Shown here: positions 16,648 to 24,694 of the stretch, piece by piece
Layout: each line of letters opens with the position of its first letter
How positions within the stretch are numbered: the first letter of the stretch is position 1
DNA from: Haloferax sp. Q22
GTDB taxonomy: Archaea; Halobacteriota; Halobacteria; Halobacteriales; Haloferacaceae
Assembly: GCF_001482285.1 (NCBI RefSeq)
Contig: NZ_LOEP01000018.1
Span: 62,001 to 126,000 of the forward strand
Length of the DNA stretch: 64,000 bases
Reading direction: 5' to 3'
Position numbers and translations under genes: made by a program
Notes under the pieces: model-generated
What the model saw: only the letters and a program-made list of their open reading frames with translations
The model's database searches: none
Told to the model about the DNA's origin: nothing

Positions 16648-16657
16648 TGTGTTAACG
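16648..16657. promoter_or_regulatory. Shared GTTAAC TATA-like element in a divergent promoter
   Basis: TGTTAACG, 24-33 bases upstream of ATG 16681 on the plus strand. GTTAAC is self-complementary, so it could also serve the minus-strand MFS gene. Confidence 0.4.
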
Positions 16658-16680
16658 CGGCCCCGGGCCAACGGGGGCGT

Positions 16681-18117
16681 ATGATTACGAGTCGACGCAT
16701 GGCCGCGGTCGACCTGAACGCCGAGGCGCTCGGCGTGCCGCGGAAACAGCTCATGGAGTCGAGTGGGAACGCCGTCGCGCGGGCGTGCCGCGACCTCGCG
16801 GACCCCGGCGCGTCGGTCGCAGTCGTCGCGGGCCGCGGCAACAACGGCGGCGACGCGCTCGTCGCCGCGCGGTTCCTGAAGGCGTACGACGTGACCGTCC
16901 ACCTGCTCGGTCGCCCCGAGACGATTTCGACCGACATCGCCCGCGAGAACTGGGACGCCCTCGTCGCGGCCGAGGCCGACCGGCGAACCGTCACCGACTC
17001 GGCCGCGTTCGACCTCGGCGACCCGGACCTCGTCGTGGACGCGATGCTCGGCACCGGCGTCACCGGCGCGCTCCGCGAACCCGAGGCGACGGCCGCGCGC
17101 GCCATCAACGGGTCCTCCGCGAGTGTCCTCGCGGTGGACGTGCCCTCCGGCGTCGACGCCGACACGGGCGACGCGGCGGGACTCGCAGTCGAGGCTGACC
17201 GCGTCGTCACCTTCCACGACGACAAGCCCGGTCTCGGCGACCTCGACTGCGAGGTCGTCGTCGCCGACATCGGCATCCCCGAGGCCGCCGAGTTGTTCAC
17301 CGGTCCCGGCGACCTCCTCGCGCTCGACCGCGACGCGCAGAGCCACAAGGGCGACCACGGCGACGTGCTCGTCGTCGGCGGCGGCCCGTACACCGGTGCG
17401 CCCGCGCTCGCCGCGCAGTCGGCTCTCAGAGCCGGCGCTGACCTCGCCCGCGTCGCCTGCCCCGAGGCCGTCGCCCGCGAGGTACAGGGCTACTCCGAGA
17501 ACCTCATCGTCCGCGGCTTCTCGGGCGACCGACTCGCGCCCCAACACGTCCCCGACCTCCTCGACTTCGCCGCTGACCGCGACGCGGTCGTTTTCGGTCC
17601 CGGTCTCGGCGACGCCGACGAGTCGCTCGACGCGGTCCGCGAGTTCCTCGCCGCCTACGACGGGACCGCCGTCGTGGACGCCGACGCCCTGCAGGTCGTC
17701 CCCGAGGTGGACACCGAGGCGACCCTCATCTGTACGCCCCATCAGGGCGAGCTGCGGAAGATGGGCGGTGAGACCGACGCCGACTGGGAGACTCGGAGCG
17801 ACCTCGTCCGCGAGTTCGCCGCCGACCTCGGTCACACGCTCCTCGTGAAGGGCGCGTACGACGTGGTCTCCGACGGCGAGGCGGTCCGCGTCAACCGGAC
17901 CGGGAACCCCGGAATGACCGTCGGTGGCACCGGCGACGTGCTGGCGGGCGCGACCGGCGCGCTCGCGGCCGTTCTGCCCCCGCTCCACGCGGCCGCCGTC
18001 GCGGCCTACGCGAACGGCCGCGCGGGTGACCTCGCCGCCGAGGCGTTCGGCAGCGGCCTCGTCGCGACCGACCTGCTCGAACGACTGCCCACGGCTCTGC
18101 GAGGTGACGAAGCATGA
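16681..18117 (+). CDS. nnr: Bifunctional NAD(P)HX epimerase / ADP-dependent NAD(P)HX dehydratase
   Basis: A 478-residue fusion that repairs hydrated NADH/NADPH. The N-terminal YjeF_N epimerase domain (about 1-210) has GRGNNGGDALVAARFL and a DAMLGTGVTG motif. The C-terminal ribokinase-fold dehydratase (about 220-478) has SHKGDHGDVLVVGGG, a mid-domain VVDADAL motif and the late NPGMTVGGTGDVLAGATG signature. Both halves look complete. ATG 16681 lies at the right distance from the GTTAAC box. Its stop overlaps the moaC start by four bases, so the two are cotranscribed. Confidence 0.92.
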   Translation: MITSRRMAAVDLNAEALGVPRKQLMESSGNAVARACRDLADPGASVAVVAGRGNNGGDALVAARFLKAYDVTVHLLGRPETISTDIARENWDALVAAEADRRTVTDSAAFDLGDPDLVVDAMLGTGVTGALREPEATAARAINGSSASVLAVDVPSGVDADTGDAAGLAVEADRVVTFHDDKPGLGDLDCEVVVADIGIPEAAELFTGPGDLLALDRDAQSHKGDHGDVLVVGGGPYTGAPALAAQSALRAGADLARVACPEAVAREVQGYSENLIVRGFSGDRLAPQHVPDLLDFAADRDAVVFGPGLGDADESLDAVREFLAAYDGTAVVDADALQVVPEVDTEATLICTPHQGELRKMGGETDADWETRSDLVREFAADLGHTLLVKGAYDVVSDGEAVRVNRTGNPGMTVGGTGDVLAGATGALAAVLPPLHAAAVAAYANGRAGDLAAEAFGSGLVATDLLERLPTALRGDEA

Positions 18118-18641
18118 GCGACGAGCACGCCGGGTCGGAGTCGAACGAGTTGGCCGACGGCGACGACCGCGACCTGACCCATGTCGACGAGGACGGCAAC
18201 GTCCAGATGGTCGACGTGGGCGCGAAGCCCGACACGCGCCGCCGGGCGGTCGCCCGCGGGACCATCCATCTCAGCGCCGACACCGTTCGGGCTATCCGCG
18301 ACGACGAAATCGGGAAGGGAGACGTGTTGGCGACGGCTCGAATCGGTGCGATTCAGGCCGTCAAGCACACGTGGGAGACGATTCCGATGTGCCACCAGAT
18401 CCCCATCACGAACGTCGACACCGAGTTCGAGGTGGCCGACGAGTCGGTCACACTCTCCGTGACGGTCGGCACGACCGGGAAGACGGGCTGCGAGATGGAG
18501 GCGTTAGAGGGCGTGACGACCGGCCTCAACGTCGTCTGGGACATGGTGAAAGCCGCGGAGAAAGACGACGACGGCCAGTATCCGGGGACGCGCATCTCGG
18601 ACGTCGAAGTCGTCACGAAGGAAAAAGAGACGCTCGACTGA
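18114..18641 (+). CDS. moaC: Cyclic pyranopterin monophosphate synthase MoaC
   Basis: A 175-residue enzyme of molybdopterin cofactor synthesis, converting the 3',8-cyclo-GTP product of MoaA to cPMP. It has the MCHQIPIT signature at 92-99 and GKTGCEMEALEGV near 122, the family's substrate-binding and catalytic segments, and a typical length apart from a 25-residue acidic N-terminal extension. The ATGA overlap couples it to the NAD(P)HX repair gene. It is convergent with hflX, 41 bases away. Confidence 0.95.
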   Translation: MSDEHAGSESNELADGDDRDLTHVDEDGNVQMVDVGAKPDTRRRAVARGTIHLSADTVRAIRDDEIGKGDVLATARIGAIQAVKHTWETIPMCHQIPITNVDTEFEVADESVTLSVTVGTTGKTGCEMEALEGVTTGLNVVWDMVKAAEKDDDGQYPGTRISDVEVVTKEKETLD

Positions 18642-18682
18642 GCCGAGTCCCGCCTCGGTGACCCCAGCGTGGGGCATGCGAC

Positions 18683-19984
18683 TCAGGCCGAGTCGGCCGG
18701 CGCGGAGAGGTCGGCGGCCTTCGCCCGGGCCTTCTCCACGATGGCGGGGCGCGCCTCGAACTCGATGTGGACCTGTTCGCCCTCGTACTCCTCGGTCTCG
18801 ACGTGGGCGTGGTCGTAGAGCCACGAGACGAGGCTCATCGTGTCGTCTGCCATCGGCAACAGGAGGCGCTCGTGCTTCCACGCGGGCAGTTCGTCCTCGA
18901 CGCGGGCGGCCAACTCCTCGACGTTCTCGCCGGTCAGCCCCGAGACGGCGACGGGGTTGGGCGCGAGCGCCGACAGCGCCGCGCGCTTTTCTTCGAGTTC
19001 CTCGGCCGCGACCTTGTCCACCTTGTTGAACACGGTCACGATGGGCGCTTCGTTGCGCTCGTAGAGCGTGTCGTGGCTGGTGACGAGTTTCTCCCGCATC
19101 TCCTCGATGGGCTCGGAGGCGTCCACGACGAGCAACACGAGGTCGGCCCGGTAGACCGAATCGAGCGTGGACTTGAACGACTCGACGAGCCAGTGGGGGA
19201 GGTCAGAGACGAATCCGACGGTGTCGGTGAGAAGCACGTCTCGCTTGCCCGTCTCGGCGCGGCGCGTGGTCGTCCCGAGGGTCGTAAACAGCTTGTCTTG
19301 GGACTCGGCGGTCGGGTCGAGGTCCGGGTGGAGGTCGTCGTTCTGGCCGACTTCGAGGTCGGCGGCGAGCCGCTGCATCAGTGTCGACTTCCCGGCGTTC
19401 GTGTAGCCCGCGAGGGCCACGAGGTCGAAGCCGGACTCGCGGCGCTGTTCGCGCCGGGTCTCCTCTTTGTCCGCGATGGCGTCCAGTTCGTTCTTGATGC
19501 GCGAAATCTGGGCCTTGATGTCCTGTTCGCGGCTCTCGTCGTACTCGCCGAGACCCATGAACCCGGGGCGCTCGTCGCGCTTCGCCAGCGACGCCTTCGC
19601 CTCGGCGCGGGGCAGTTCGTAGCGGAGCTCGGCGAGCTCGACCTGTAACTGCGCCTTGCGGGTGTTCGCCCGCTGGCCGAAGATTTCGAGGATGAGGGTG
19701 AAGCGGTCGATGACCTCCGCGTCGTCGGGGAGCTTCTGGGCGATGTTGTACGTCTGGTAGGGGCCCAGTCGGTTGTCAAAGACGACGGCGGCGGCGTCCT
19801 CGCGCGCGACAAGCGACGCTAACTCGCCGACCTTCCCTTCGCCGAAGTGGAACGCGGCGTCCTCCTCGCGGGTCTGGGTGAGTTCGCCGACCACCTCGTA
19901 GCCCGCCGCGCGGGCGAGGTCGGAAATCTCCGTGAGGTCGGCGTCGCCGCGGTCGACGCGCTTTGCGACGACGACGCGACTCAT
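18683..19984 (-). CDS. hflX: Ribosome-associated GTPase HflX
   Basis: A 433-residue GTPase. The N-terminal HflX domain (about 1-110) has the VVFDNRLGPYQTYNIAQ region. A coiled-coil region (about 115-185) and the G domain follow, with GYTNAGKSTL near 192, DTVGFVSDLP switch II and NKVD. HflX binds the large ribosomal subunit and splits stalled ribosomes in stress. The family's glycine-rich N-terminal segment and GTPase motifs look intact. Confidence 0.93.
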   Translation of the reverse strand: MSRVVVAKRVDRGDADLTEISDLARAAGYEVVGELTQTREEDAAFHFGEGKVGELASLVAREDAAAVVFDNRLGPYQTYNIAQKLPDDAEVIDRFTLILEIFGQRANTRKAQLQVELAELRYELPRAEAKASLAKRDERPGFMGLGEYDESREQDIKAQISRIKNELDAIADKEETRREQRRESGFDLVALAGYTNAGKSTLMQRLAADLEVGQNDDLHPDLDPTAESQDKLFTTLGTTTRRAETGKRDVLLTDTVGFVSDLPHWLVESFKSTLDSVYRADLVLLVVDASEPIEEMREKLVTSHDTLYERNEAPIVTVFNKVDKVAAEELEEKRAALSALAPNPVAVSGLTGENVEELAARVEDELPAWKHERLLLPMADDTMSLVSWLYDHAHVETEEYEGEQVHIEFEARPAIVEKARAKAADLSAPADSA

Positions 19985-20195
19985 CGCCGCACCTCGATTG
20001 TGGGGTACGTAGCCTGCACTGTGTCAGTCGGTACTAGCCGCCGGAGGCACTTAAGCCCCGCTCGGCCGGGATCACGCGTCGAGATGGCGTCCCGTCACCT
20101 CCCGTTCCATGGCCGCGTTTGGACGCCGGGACTCTTGTAGGTTGCCCGGAGGCGACCTGACAGTTCGGTGACGGCGACAGTCTCCCCACAAATCA

Positions 20196-20202
20196 CTTAT
20201 AC
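20196..20202 (+). promoter_or_regulatory. TATA box of the FUN14-domain gene
   Basis: CTTATAC, 23-29 bases before ATG 20225, fitting a leaderless transcript and fixing the start. Confidence 0.55.
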
Positions 20203-20224
20203 TGACGGGCGGGATGTTCGCCGT

Positions 20225-20554
20225 ATGGACCCCTTGCAACTGAGCATCGACCCGCAGCAGCTCGGCATCGAGTTCGGGAGCGGGGCCGTCATCGGCGGCA
20301 TCATCGGCTTCGCGGCCAAGAAAATCGCGAAGCTCATCGCCGTCATCGTCGGCCTCGAACTCGCCGTGTTCAAGTTCCTCGAATCGCGGGGCATCATCAC
20401 CGTCGACTGGGAGCGCCTCACCGGCGGAATCGTGAGCGCCACGCAGGACGCCGCAACTGGCGCGCCGCCGGACTGGATTTCGACGATTCTCTCGACACTT
20501 TCTATCTCCGCCGGCTTCTCGGGCGGCTTCCTCGTCGGCTTCAAGAAGGGGTAG
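20225..20554 (+). CDS. FUN14-domain membrane protein
   Basis: A 109-residue membrane protein with three hydrophobic segments: a GSGAVIGGIIGFAAKKIAKLIAVIVG pair near 20-45 and a C-terminal SISAGFSGGFLVGFKKG. This is the glycine-rich FUN14 pattern (mitochondrial FUNDC1 relatives). Archaeal members have no known role. Upstream in-frame codons are excluded by the TATA box at 20196. It is convergent with the SBDS gene. Confidence 0.8.
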   Translation: MDPLQLSIDPQQLGIEFGSGAVIGGIIGFAAKKIAKLIAVIVGLELAVFKFLESRGIITVDWERLTGGIVSATQDAATGAPPDWISTILSTLSISAGFSGGFLVGFKKG

Positions 20555-20581
20555 TTCGCGTTCGAGACTCGCCGACGCGCC

Positions 20582-21298
20582 TCAGAGGTCGTCTTCGTCC
20601 TTGACGATGCGCGTCTCGGCCGTGCCGCTCGTGATGTTGTTCACCTTGTCGTAGAAGTCGTTTTGCATCCCCGCGGGGAACGTGATGACGCCGACCCACG
20701 AGCCGTCGTTCTGCCACTCCTCGCGTTCGAGGTCGCCGTAGCTCCGAATCTGGGCCTGCCCGCTGCCGGCGTACTCGGCCGGGAGTTGGACGGCGACGGT
20801 GACTTCGGCGAACTTGATGGGCAACACGGGTCGAAGCGCGTCGAGCGCGTCGTCGACCTGCGACTCGACCGGCTCCATCGGGTCGATTTTGAAGCCGGCC
20901 TCTTCGAGCGCGCGCTCGATTCGCTCCGGCGGGTGCGGCGTGTCGTTCATCTGCGGATTGACCGCGTTGCGAGCGATGCGGTTAATGAGCGACTTGCGCT
21001 TCTGTTCTTGCATCTCGCGGCGCTGTTCGGCCGTGATCTGAATCTCCCCTTTCTTGACGACCTCGGGGATTATCTGGAGCGGGTCGGTCGTTCCGAACAC
21101 CTTCTCGAGGTCGTTCTCGGCGGGGCGGTCGCCGCGGGAGGCGTCCTCGAACACGTCTTCGGCGGCGATGACCTCTTCGAGGTCGCCGTCGAACTCACCG
21201 CGCTTTATCGAGAGCGCCGCGTCGGGGTCGATGAGCACCTCGAACCGCGCGCCGTGAGATTCCAGGCGGGCCGTGACTGCCTCGTCGAGTGAAATCAT
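20582..21298 (-). CDS. sdo1: Ribosome assembly factor SBDS
   Basis: A 238-residue three-domain protein matching the archaeal SBDS (Shwachman-Bodian-Diamond) family. The N-terminal FYSH domain (about 1-90) has [21 protein letters not shown]. The helical domain has [37 protein letters not shown]. The C-terminal RNA-binding-like domain carries [17 protein letters not shown]. It evicts the anti-association factor aIF6 from the 50S subunit with EF-2-like GTPase. ATG 21298 fits the family start; a T-rich TATA-like TTTTTACC lies about 25 bases upstream. Confidence 0.93.
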   Translation of the reverse strand: MISLDEAVTARLESHGARFEVLIDPDAALSIKRGEFDGDLEEVIAAEDVFEDASRGDRPAENDLEKVFGTTDPLQIIPEVVKKGEIQITAEQRREMQEQKRKSLINRIARNAVNPQMNDTPHPPERIERALEEAGFKIDPMEPVESQVDDALDALRPVLPIKFAEVTVAVQLPAEYAGSGQAQIRSYGDLEREEWQNDGSWVGVITFPAGMQNDFYDKVNNITSGTAETRIVKDEDDL

Positions 21299-21423
21299 AG
21301 GTTCCGATACTCTCTCCGTGGTAAAAAGCCCTCGCCGACCGACTCCCCCGACAGTGTCTCGCGAAATTCGCCGCGACCTCGTTCGGAGCAATCGTTATGC
21401 TCGCCCGCACCCCACGTCTCGGT

Positions 21424-21738
21424 ATGAGTTCGCAGACGTCGGAGAAGTCCCTCGAAGAACGGCTCGACCTGTTCATGCGGCGGAACTTCCCCCAAATCGA
21501 GATGCACGGCGGCGACGCGGGTATCGAGGCCATCGACGAGGAGACCGGTGAGGTGTGGATTTCCCTCACCGGCGCGTGTTCCGGATGCGGTATCTCGCCG
21601 ATGACGATTCAGGCGTTGAAGGCGCGCATGGTCGCCGAGTTCGAGGAGATAGACGCCGTCCACGCCTCGACCGGCGGCTTCTACGACGACGAACCGGGCG
21701 CGGGGTTCGAACCCGACGTGTCCGACGCGCCCTTCTGA
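21424..21738 (+). CDS. NifU C-terminal-domain Fe-S scaffold/carrier
   Basis: A 104-residue protein containing one NifU-like/Nfu domain with CxxC (C52, C55) in GACSGCGISPMTIQ, the ligands that bridge a [4Fe-4S] cluster between two monomers. Nfu proteins deliver clusters to target enzymes; many Fe-S enzymes lie in this window (XPD-like helicase, PorB). It starts at ATG 21424; ATG 21397 would add nine residues outside the family pattern. It is divergent from SBDS and convergent with thioredoxin. Confidence 0.9.
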   Translation: MSSQTSEKSLEERLDLFMRRNFPQIEMHGGDAGIEAIDEETGEVWISLTGACSGCGISPMTIQALKARMVAEFEEIDAVHASTGGFYDDEPGAGFEPDVSDAPF

Positions 21739-21864
21739 GCAGTCTTCTGACATCGATTTTCGACCGAACCGTCCCCGCGAGCGACGCCGCCCCGAGCGCG
21801 CGCCGCGCCGTCGCTCGTCATGATAGAAAAACGAAGAACCGGGCCGAGCGGAGCGGACGTCGGC

Positions 21865-22200
21865 TTACGCGGCGGCGTCGATGATGTCGACGAGGTCCTC
21901 TTTGCTCTGGACGCCGATGACCTCCTTGACCTGCTCGCCGCCGGCGTAGAACTGCAGGGTCGGGACGCTGCGAATCCCTTTCTCGCGGGCTAGCTCCTGG
22001 AGTTCGTCGATATCGACCTTGGCGACCACGGCGTCGGTCTCCTCGGCGATCTCCTCGACGGTGGGTTCGAGCATCTTACACGGGCCGCACCACTCGGCGT
22101 GGTAGTCCACGAGGACGATGGCGTTGTCGGCGATGAGTTCGTCGAGGTGGTCCGAACTCTCGACGTGGACGGGAGCATCGGTTGTCTTCGGAGTGCTCAT
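21865..22200 (-). CDS. trxA: Thioredoxin
   Basis: A 111-residue thioredoxin with the classical active site WCGPC (C38, C41), the cis-proline loop GIRSVPTLQFY and an acidic N-terminal extension of about 18 residues. It reduces protein disulfides in the cytosol. ATG 22200 is chosen because the 11 residues before it (from 22233) look uncoded. Neighbours are a NifU-type protein and a flavin/F420-pathway reductase. Confidence 0.93.
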   Translation of the reverse strand: MSTPKTTDAPVHVESSDHLDELIADNAIVLVDYHAEWCGPCKMLEPTVEEIAEETDAVVAKVDIDELQELAREKGIRSVPTLQFYAGGEQVKEVIGVQSKEDLVDIIDAAA

Positions 22201-22311
22201 ACTCCCACGTATCGGCGCGACACTCTTACCCATTGCGCCTGTTTGCGTGACGGTGCACGACCGCGAAACTCCGTGTTCGCGGCGAAAGCGGCCGGTTTCG
22301 GGCGACGAGGC

Positions 22312-22971
22312 TCAGCAGTCGTAGATCAGAAGCACCCCGTCGTCGACGCGTTCCACGTCGCGGAGCGACACCGTCGGGAAGTCGGCGACGAAGCCCTCGC
22401 CGTCGGCGAGTGTCGGCGCGTCGCGGCCGCCGATGACCATCGAACCGACGTAGAGCGTGAGTTCGTCGACGAGGCCGGCCTCGAACAGCGAGAAGATGAG
22501 TTCGCCGCCGCCCTCGACCATGAGCCGGTCGACGCCGCGCGATTCGAGCGCGTCGAAGGCGTCGGGGAGTGACACTCGTTCCGCGCCCGCGACGACGAGT
22601 TCCGCGCCGGCCGATTCGAGCGCGTCGCGGCGGTTAGCCGGCGCGGCCTCGGAGACGAGCACGTAGGTTGTCGCCACGTCGTCCAGAATCCGGGCGTCGG
22701 TCGGGGTTCGAGCGCGCGAGTCGGTGACGACGCGCGCTGGATGCGGCGGGTCGCCCCGGTCCTCGCGAGTGGCGACGAGGCCCGGGTCGTCGAGCGTGAG
22801 GTGCGGGTCGTCGGCGAGAACGGTCCCGACGCCGACGGCGACGGCGTCGGCGGCCGCGCGAACCTCGTCCACGCGGGCGAAGTCGTCGTCGCCGCTTATC
22901 TTCACCTGCTCGCGGCGGCGAGACGAGAGCTTGCCGTCGAGGCTCGCGGCGGCGTTGACGTGGACGTGCAT
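22312..22971 (-). CDS. 2,5-diamino-6-(ribosylamino)-pyrimidinone 5'-phosphate reductase
   Basis: A 219-residue RibD-C/dihydrofolate-reductase-fold enzyme with no deaminase domain. It begins VHVNAAASLDGKLSSRRREQVKISGDDD, has the AVGVGTVLADDPHLT nucleotide loop near 48-62 and VDRLMVEGGGELIFSLFEAGLVDELTLY near 145-172, the signature of archaeal ArfC/MJ0671-type enzymes. It reduces the ribosyl side chain in riboflavin and F420 synthesis, using NAD(P)H. It is divergent from the glycosyltransferase across a 102-base promoter region. Confidence 0.9.
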   Translation of the reverse strand: MHVHVNAAASLDGKLSSRRREQVKISGDDDFARVDEVRAAADAVAVGVGTVLADDPHLTLDDPGLVATREDRGDPPHPARVVTDSRARTPTDARILDDVATTYVLVSEAAPANRRDALESAGAELVVAGAERVSLPDAFDALESRGVDRLMVEGGGELIFSLFEAGLVDELTLYVGSMVIGGRDAPTLADGEGFVADFPTVSLRDVERVDDGVLLIYDC

Positions 22972-23040
22972 ACTCGCGGGTCGTCGCCGCGGCGAAAACC
23001 CCTTTCGGTGGGGTGCCGTCGCAGTATTGCCGGACAGGAA

Positions 23041-23047
23041 TTAAATA
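23041..23047 (+). promoter_or_regulatory. TATA box of the glycosyltransferase gene
   Basis: TTAAATA, 27-33 bases before ATG 23074, consistent with a leaderless transcript. Confidence 0.6.
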
Positions 23048-23073
23048 GGCCTCTGTGGTACATTGTGTCATCT

Positions 23074-24201
23074 ATGACTGCCAAGGTCCTGATGCTGGGG
23101 TGGGGGTTTCCGCCGAACGTCAGCGGTGGGCTCGACACGCACGTCGGCGAGATGTTCGAGCGACTCGAAAAGCGGGAGGACGTGGACATCGAACTCGTGC
23201 TTCCCGCCGAGTACGCGCCGGACCGCGAGGGAATCGTCGGAGTTCCGACCGGCGAAGGTGACATCATCACCCGAATCGGGCGGCTGGGGTCGACGTTCGC
23301 CGAGCGCGCCGCCGACGCCGACATCGTCCACACGCACGACTGGTTCGGCTACGGGCCGGGGTCGCGCGCGAAATCGAACAACGAGGACGTGGAGTGGGTG
23401 ACCACGTTCCACTCGCTTTCGTCGGACCGCAACATCGACCCGCCGCAGCGGGAAGTCGAGACTGAGCGCCGAATCGCCGAGCGCTGTGACCACCTGCTCG
23501 CGGTGAGCGAACTCCTCGCCGACAAGGTCAAACGGGAGTACGGCGGCGACTGCCACGTCATCTACAACGGCTTTTCCGAGTGCGAGACCACGGGCCGCGA
23601 CCTCAAGGAAGAACTCGGAATCGACGGGAAGATGCTGTTTTTCGTCGGCCGGCACACCGACCAGAAGGGCATCTCGCATCTCGTCTACGCGATGGAGAAA
23701 CTCGCCCGCGACGACGTGACGCTCGTCATGGGCGGGTCGGGCCACCTCACCGCCCAGCTCAAGCGCTTCGCCGAACTGCTCGGCGTCGAAGACCGCATCA
23801 AGTGGGCCGGCTACGTCCCCGAGGAGGCGCTCGGCGACTACTACGCCTCGGCGGACCTGTTCGTCTCGCCGTCGCTGTCCGAGCCGTTCGGCATCACCAT
23901 CGTCGAGGCGCTCTCGACCGGCACGCGCGTCGTCGCCACCGAGAGCGGCGCGGCGGAGGTTCTCCCCGACGACTGCGTCATCGAGGTCGAACCCGACTCG
24001 CGCTCCATCGCCGACGGCATCGAGTACGGCCTCTCGCTGGAGGGTGAACCGGAGTACGAACCGTACACGTGGGACCGCGTCGTCGACGAGACCGTGGACT
24101 ACTACCACAGCATTCTCGACGGGGACGCCGGCGTCTCGGCCGGTGCGGAAAACGAGGTCGAAGCGGCCGACGCGGACGCCGACGAGGCGGACGCGAACTG
24201 A
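23074..24201 (+). CDS. GT4-family glycosyltransferase, glycogen/starch-synthase-like
   Basis: A 375-residue GT-B-fold enzyme. The N-terminal domain opens GWGFPPNVSGGLDTHVGEMFERL, and THDWFGYG is the typical HDW motif of starch/glycogen-synthase relatives. The C-terminal domain has FFVGRHTDQKGISHLVYAME and the E-x7-E motif in SEPFGITIVEALSTGT. A Glu/Asp/Ala-rich tail follows. It transfers a sugar from a nucleotide donor; the acceptor cannot be told. The TATA box at 23041 fixes the start. Confidence 0.88.
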   Translation: MTAKVLMLGWGFPPNVSGGLDTHVGEMFERLEKREDVDIELVLPAEYAPDREGIVGVPTGEGDIITRIGRLGSTFAERAADADIVHTHDWFGYGPGSRAKSNNEDVEWVTTFHSLSSDRNIDPPQREVETERRIAERCDHLLAVSELLADKVKREYGGDCHVIYNGFSECETTGRDLKEELGIDGKMLFFVGRHTDQKGISHLVYAMEKLARDDVTLVMGGSGHLTAQLKRFAELLGVEDRIKWAGYVPEEALGDYYASADLFVSPSLSEPFGITIVEALSTGTRVVATESGAAEVLPDDCVIEVEPDSRSIADGIEYGLSLEGEPEYEPYTWDRVVDETVDYYHSILDGDAGVSAGAENEVEAADADADEADAN

Positions 24202-24216
24202 GCGGGCGACCCCCGT

Positions 24217-24594
24217 TCAGCGGAGGAGTCGCACGTCGGTCACCGGCTCGGGGTGGCGAATCCGGTAGCCGCCGCGGGTCGGCACCATCCCCTCCCGCGG
24301 CATCGTGCCGCGGGCGGACTGATACGGCGAGTCGTCGGTCTGGACCGACTGGTACGGCGAGTCGTACGCCGACTGGTAGGGGCTGTCCGACGACTGATAC
24401 GCGCTGTCGGTGGCCGCCTCGGCGTCGAAGCCTTCCGGCGGGAGGTAGATTCGCTCGCCGGACGCCGAGCGGACGACGACTGCGGTGTCCTTGTCGCCTT
24501 CCATCACGATGGTCGTCCAGCCGTCCTCGATAGTCACGGAGAAGGAGACCTCCTCGTCGGCGGCGTCGGCGTCCGGGGTCTCGTCGTTCGACAT
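24217..24594 (-). CDS. Haloarchaeal protein with YQS repeats (DUF7510-like)
   Basis: A 125-residue protein. The first part (about 15-55, FSVTIEDGWTTIVMEG, then SGERIYLPPEGF) looks like a beta-sandwich. Residues 64-94 form a low-complexity repeat in which YQS recurs at 66, 73, 81 and 91, three times as SPYQS. The C-terminus is conserved in style (GGYRIRHPEPVTDVRLLR). It resembles a family I recall as DUF7510, function unknown. It is divergent from rpa1 across a 100-base promoter region and ends 15 bases from the glycosyltransferase stop. Confidence 0.72.
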   Translation of the reverse strand: MSNDETPDADAADEEVSFSVTIEDGWTTIVMEGDKDTAVVVRSASGERIYLPPEGFDAEAATDSAYQSSDSPYQSAYDSPYQSVQTDDSPYQSARGTMPREGMVPTRGGYRIRHPEPVTDVRLLR

Positions 24595-24663
24595 ACGAGT
24601 CCAACTGGCACGCGAGCACTTAGTGATTCGCCCGTCGGCCGCCGCCCCCTAGCCCGGCAACAC

Positions 24664-24670
24664 TTTTTAT
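24664..24670 (+). promoter_or_regulatory. TATA box of the rpa1 operon
   Basis: TTTTTAT, 25-31 bases before ATG 24695. Confidence 0.55.
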
Positions 24671-24694
24671 CCGACGGGGGCGAATCCCGACTCG

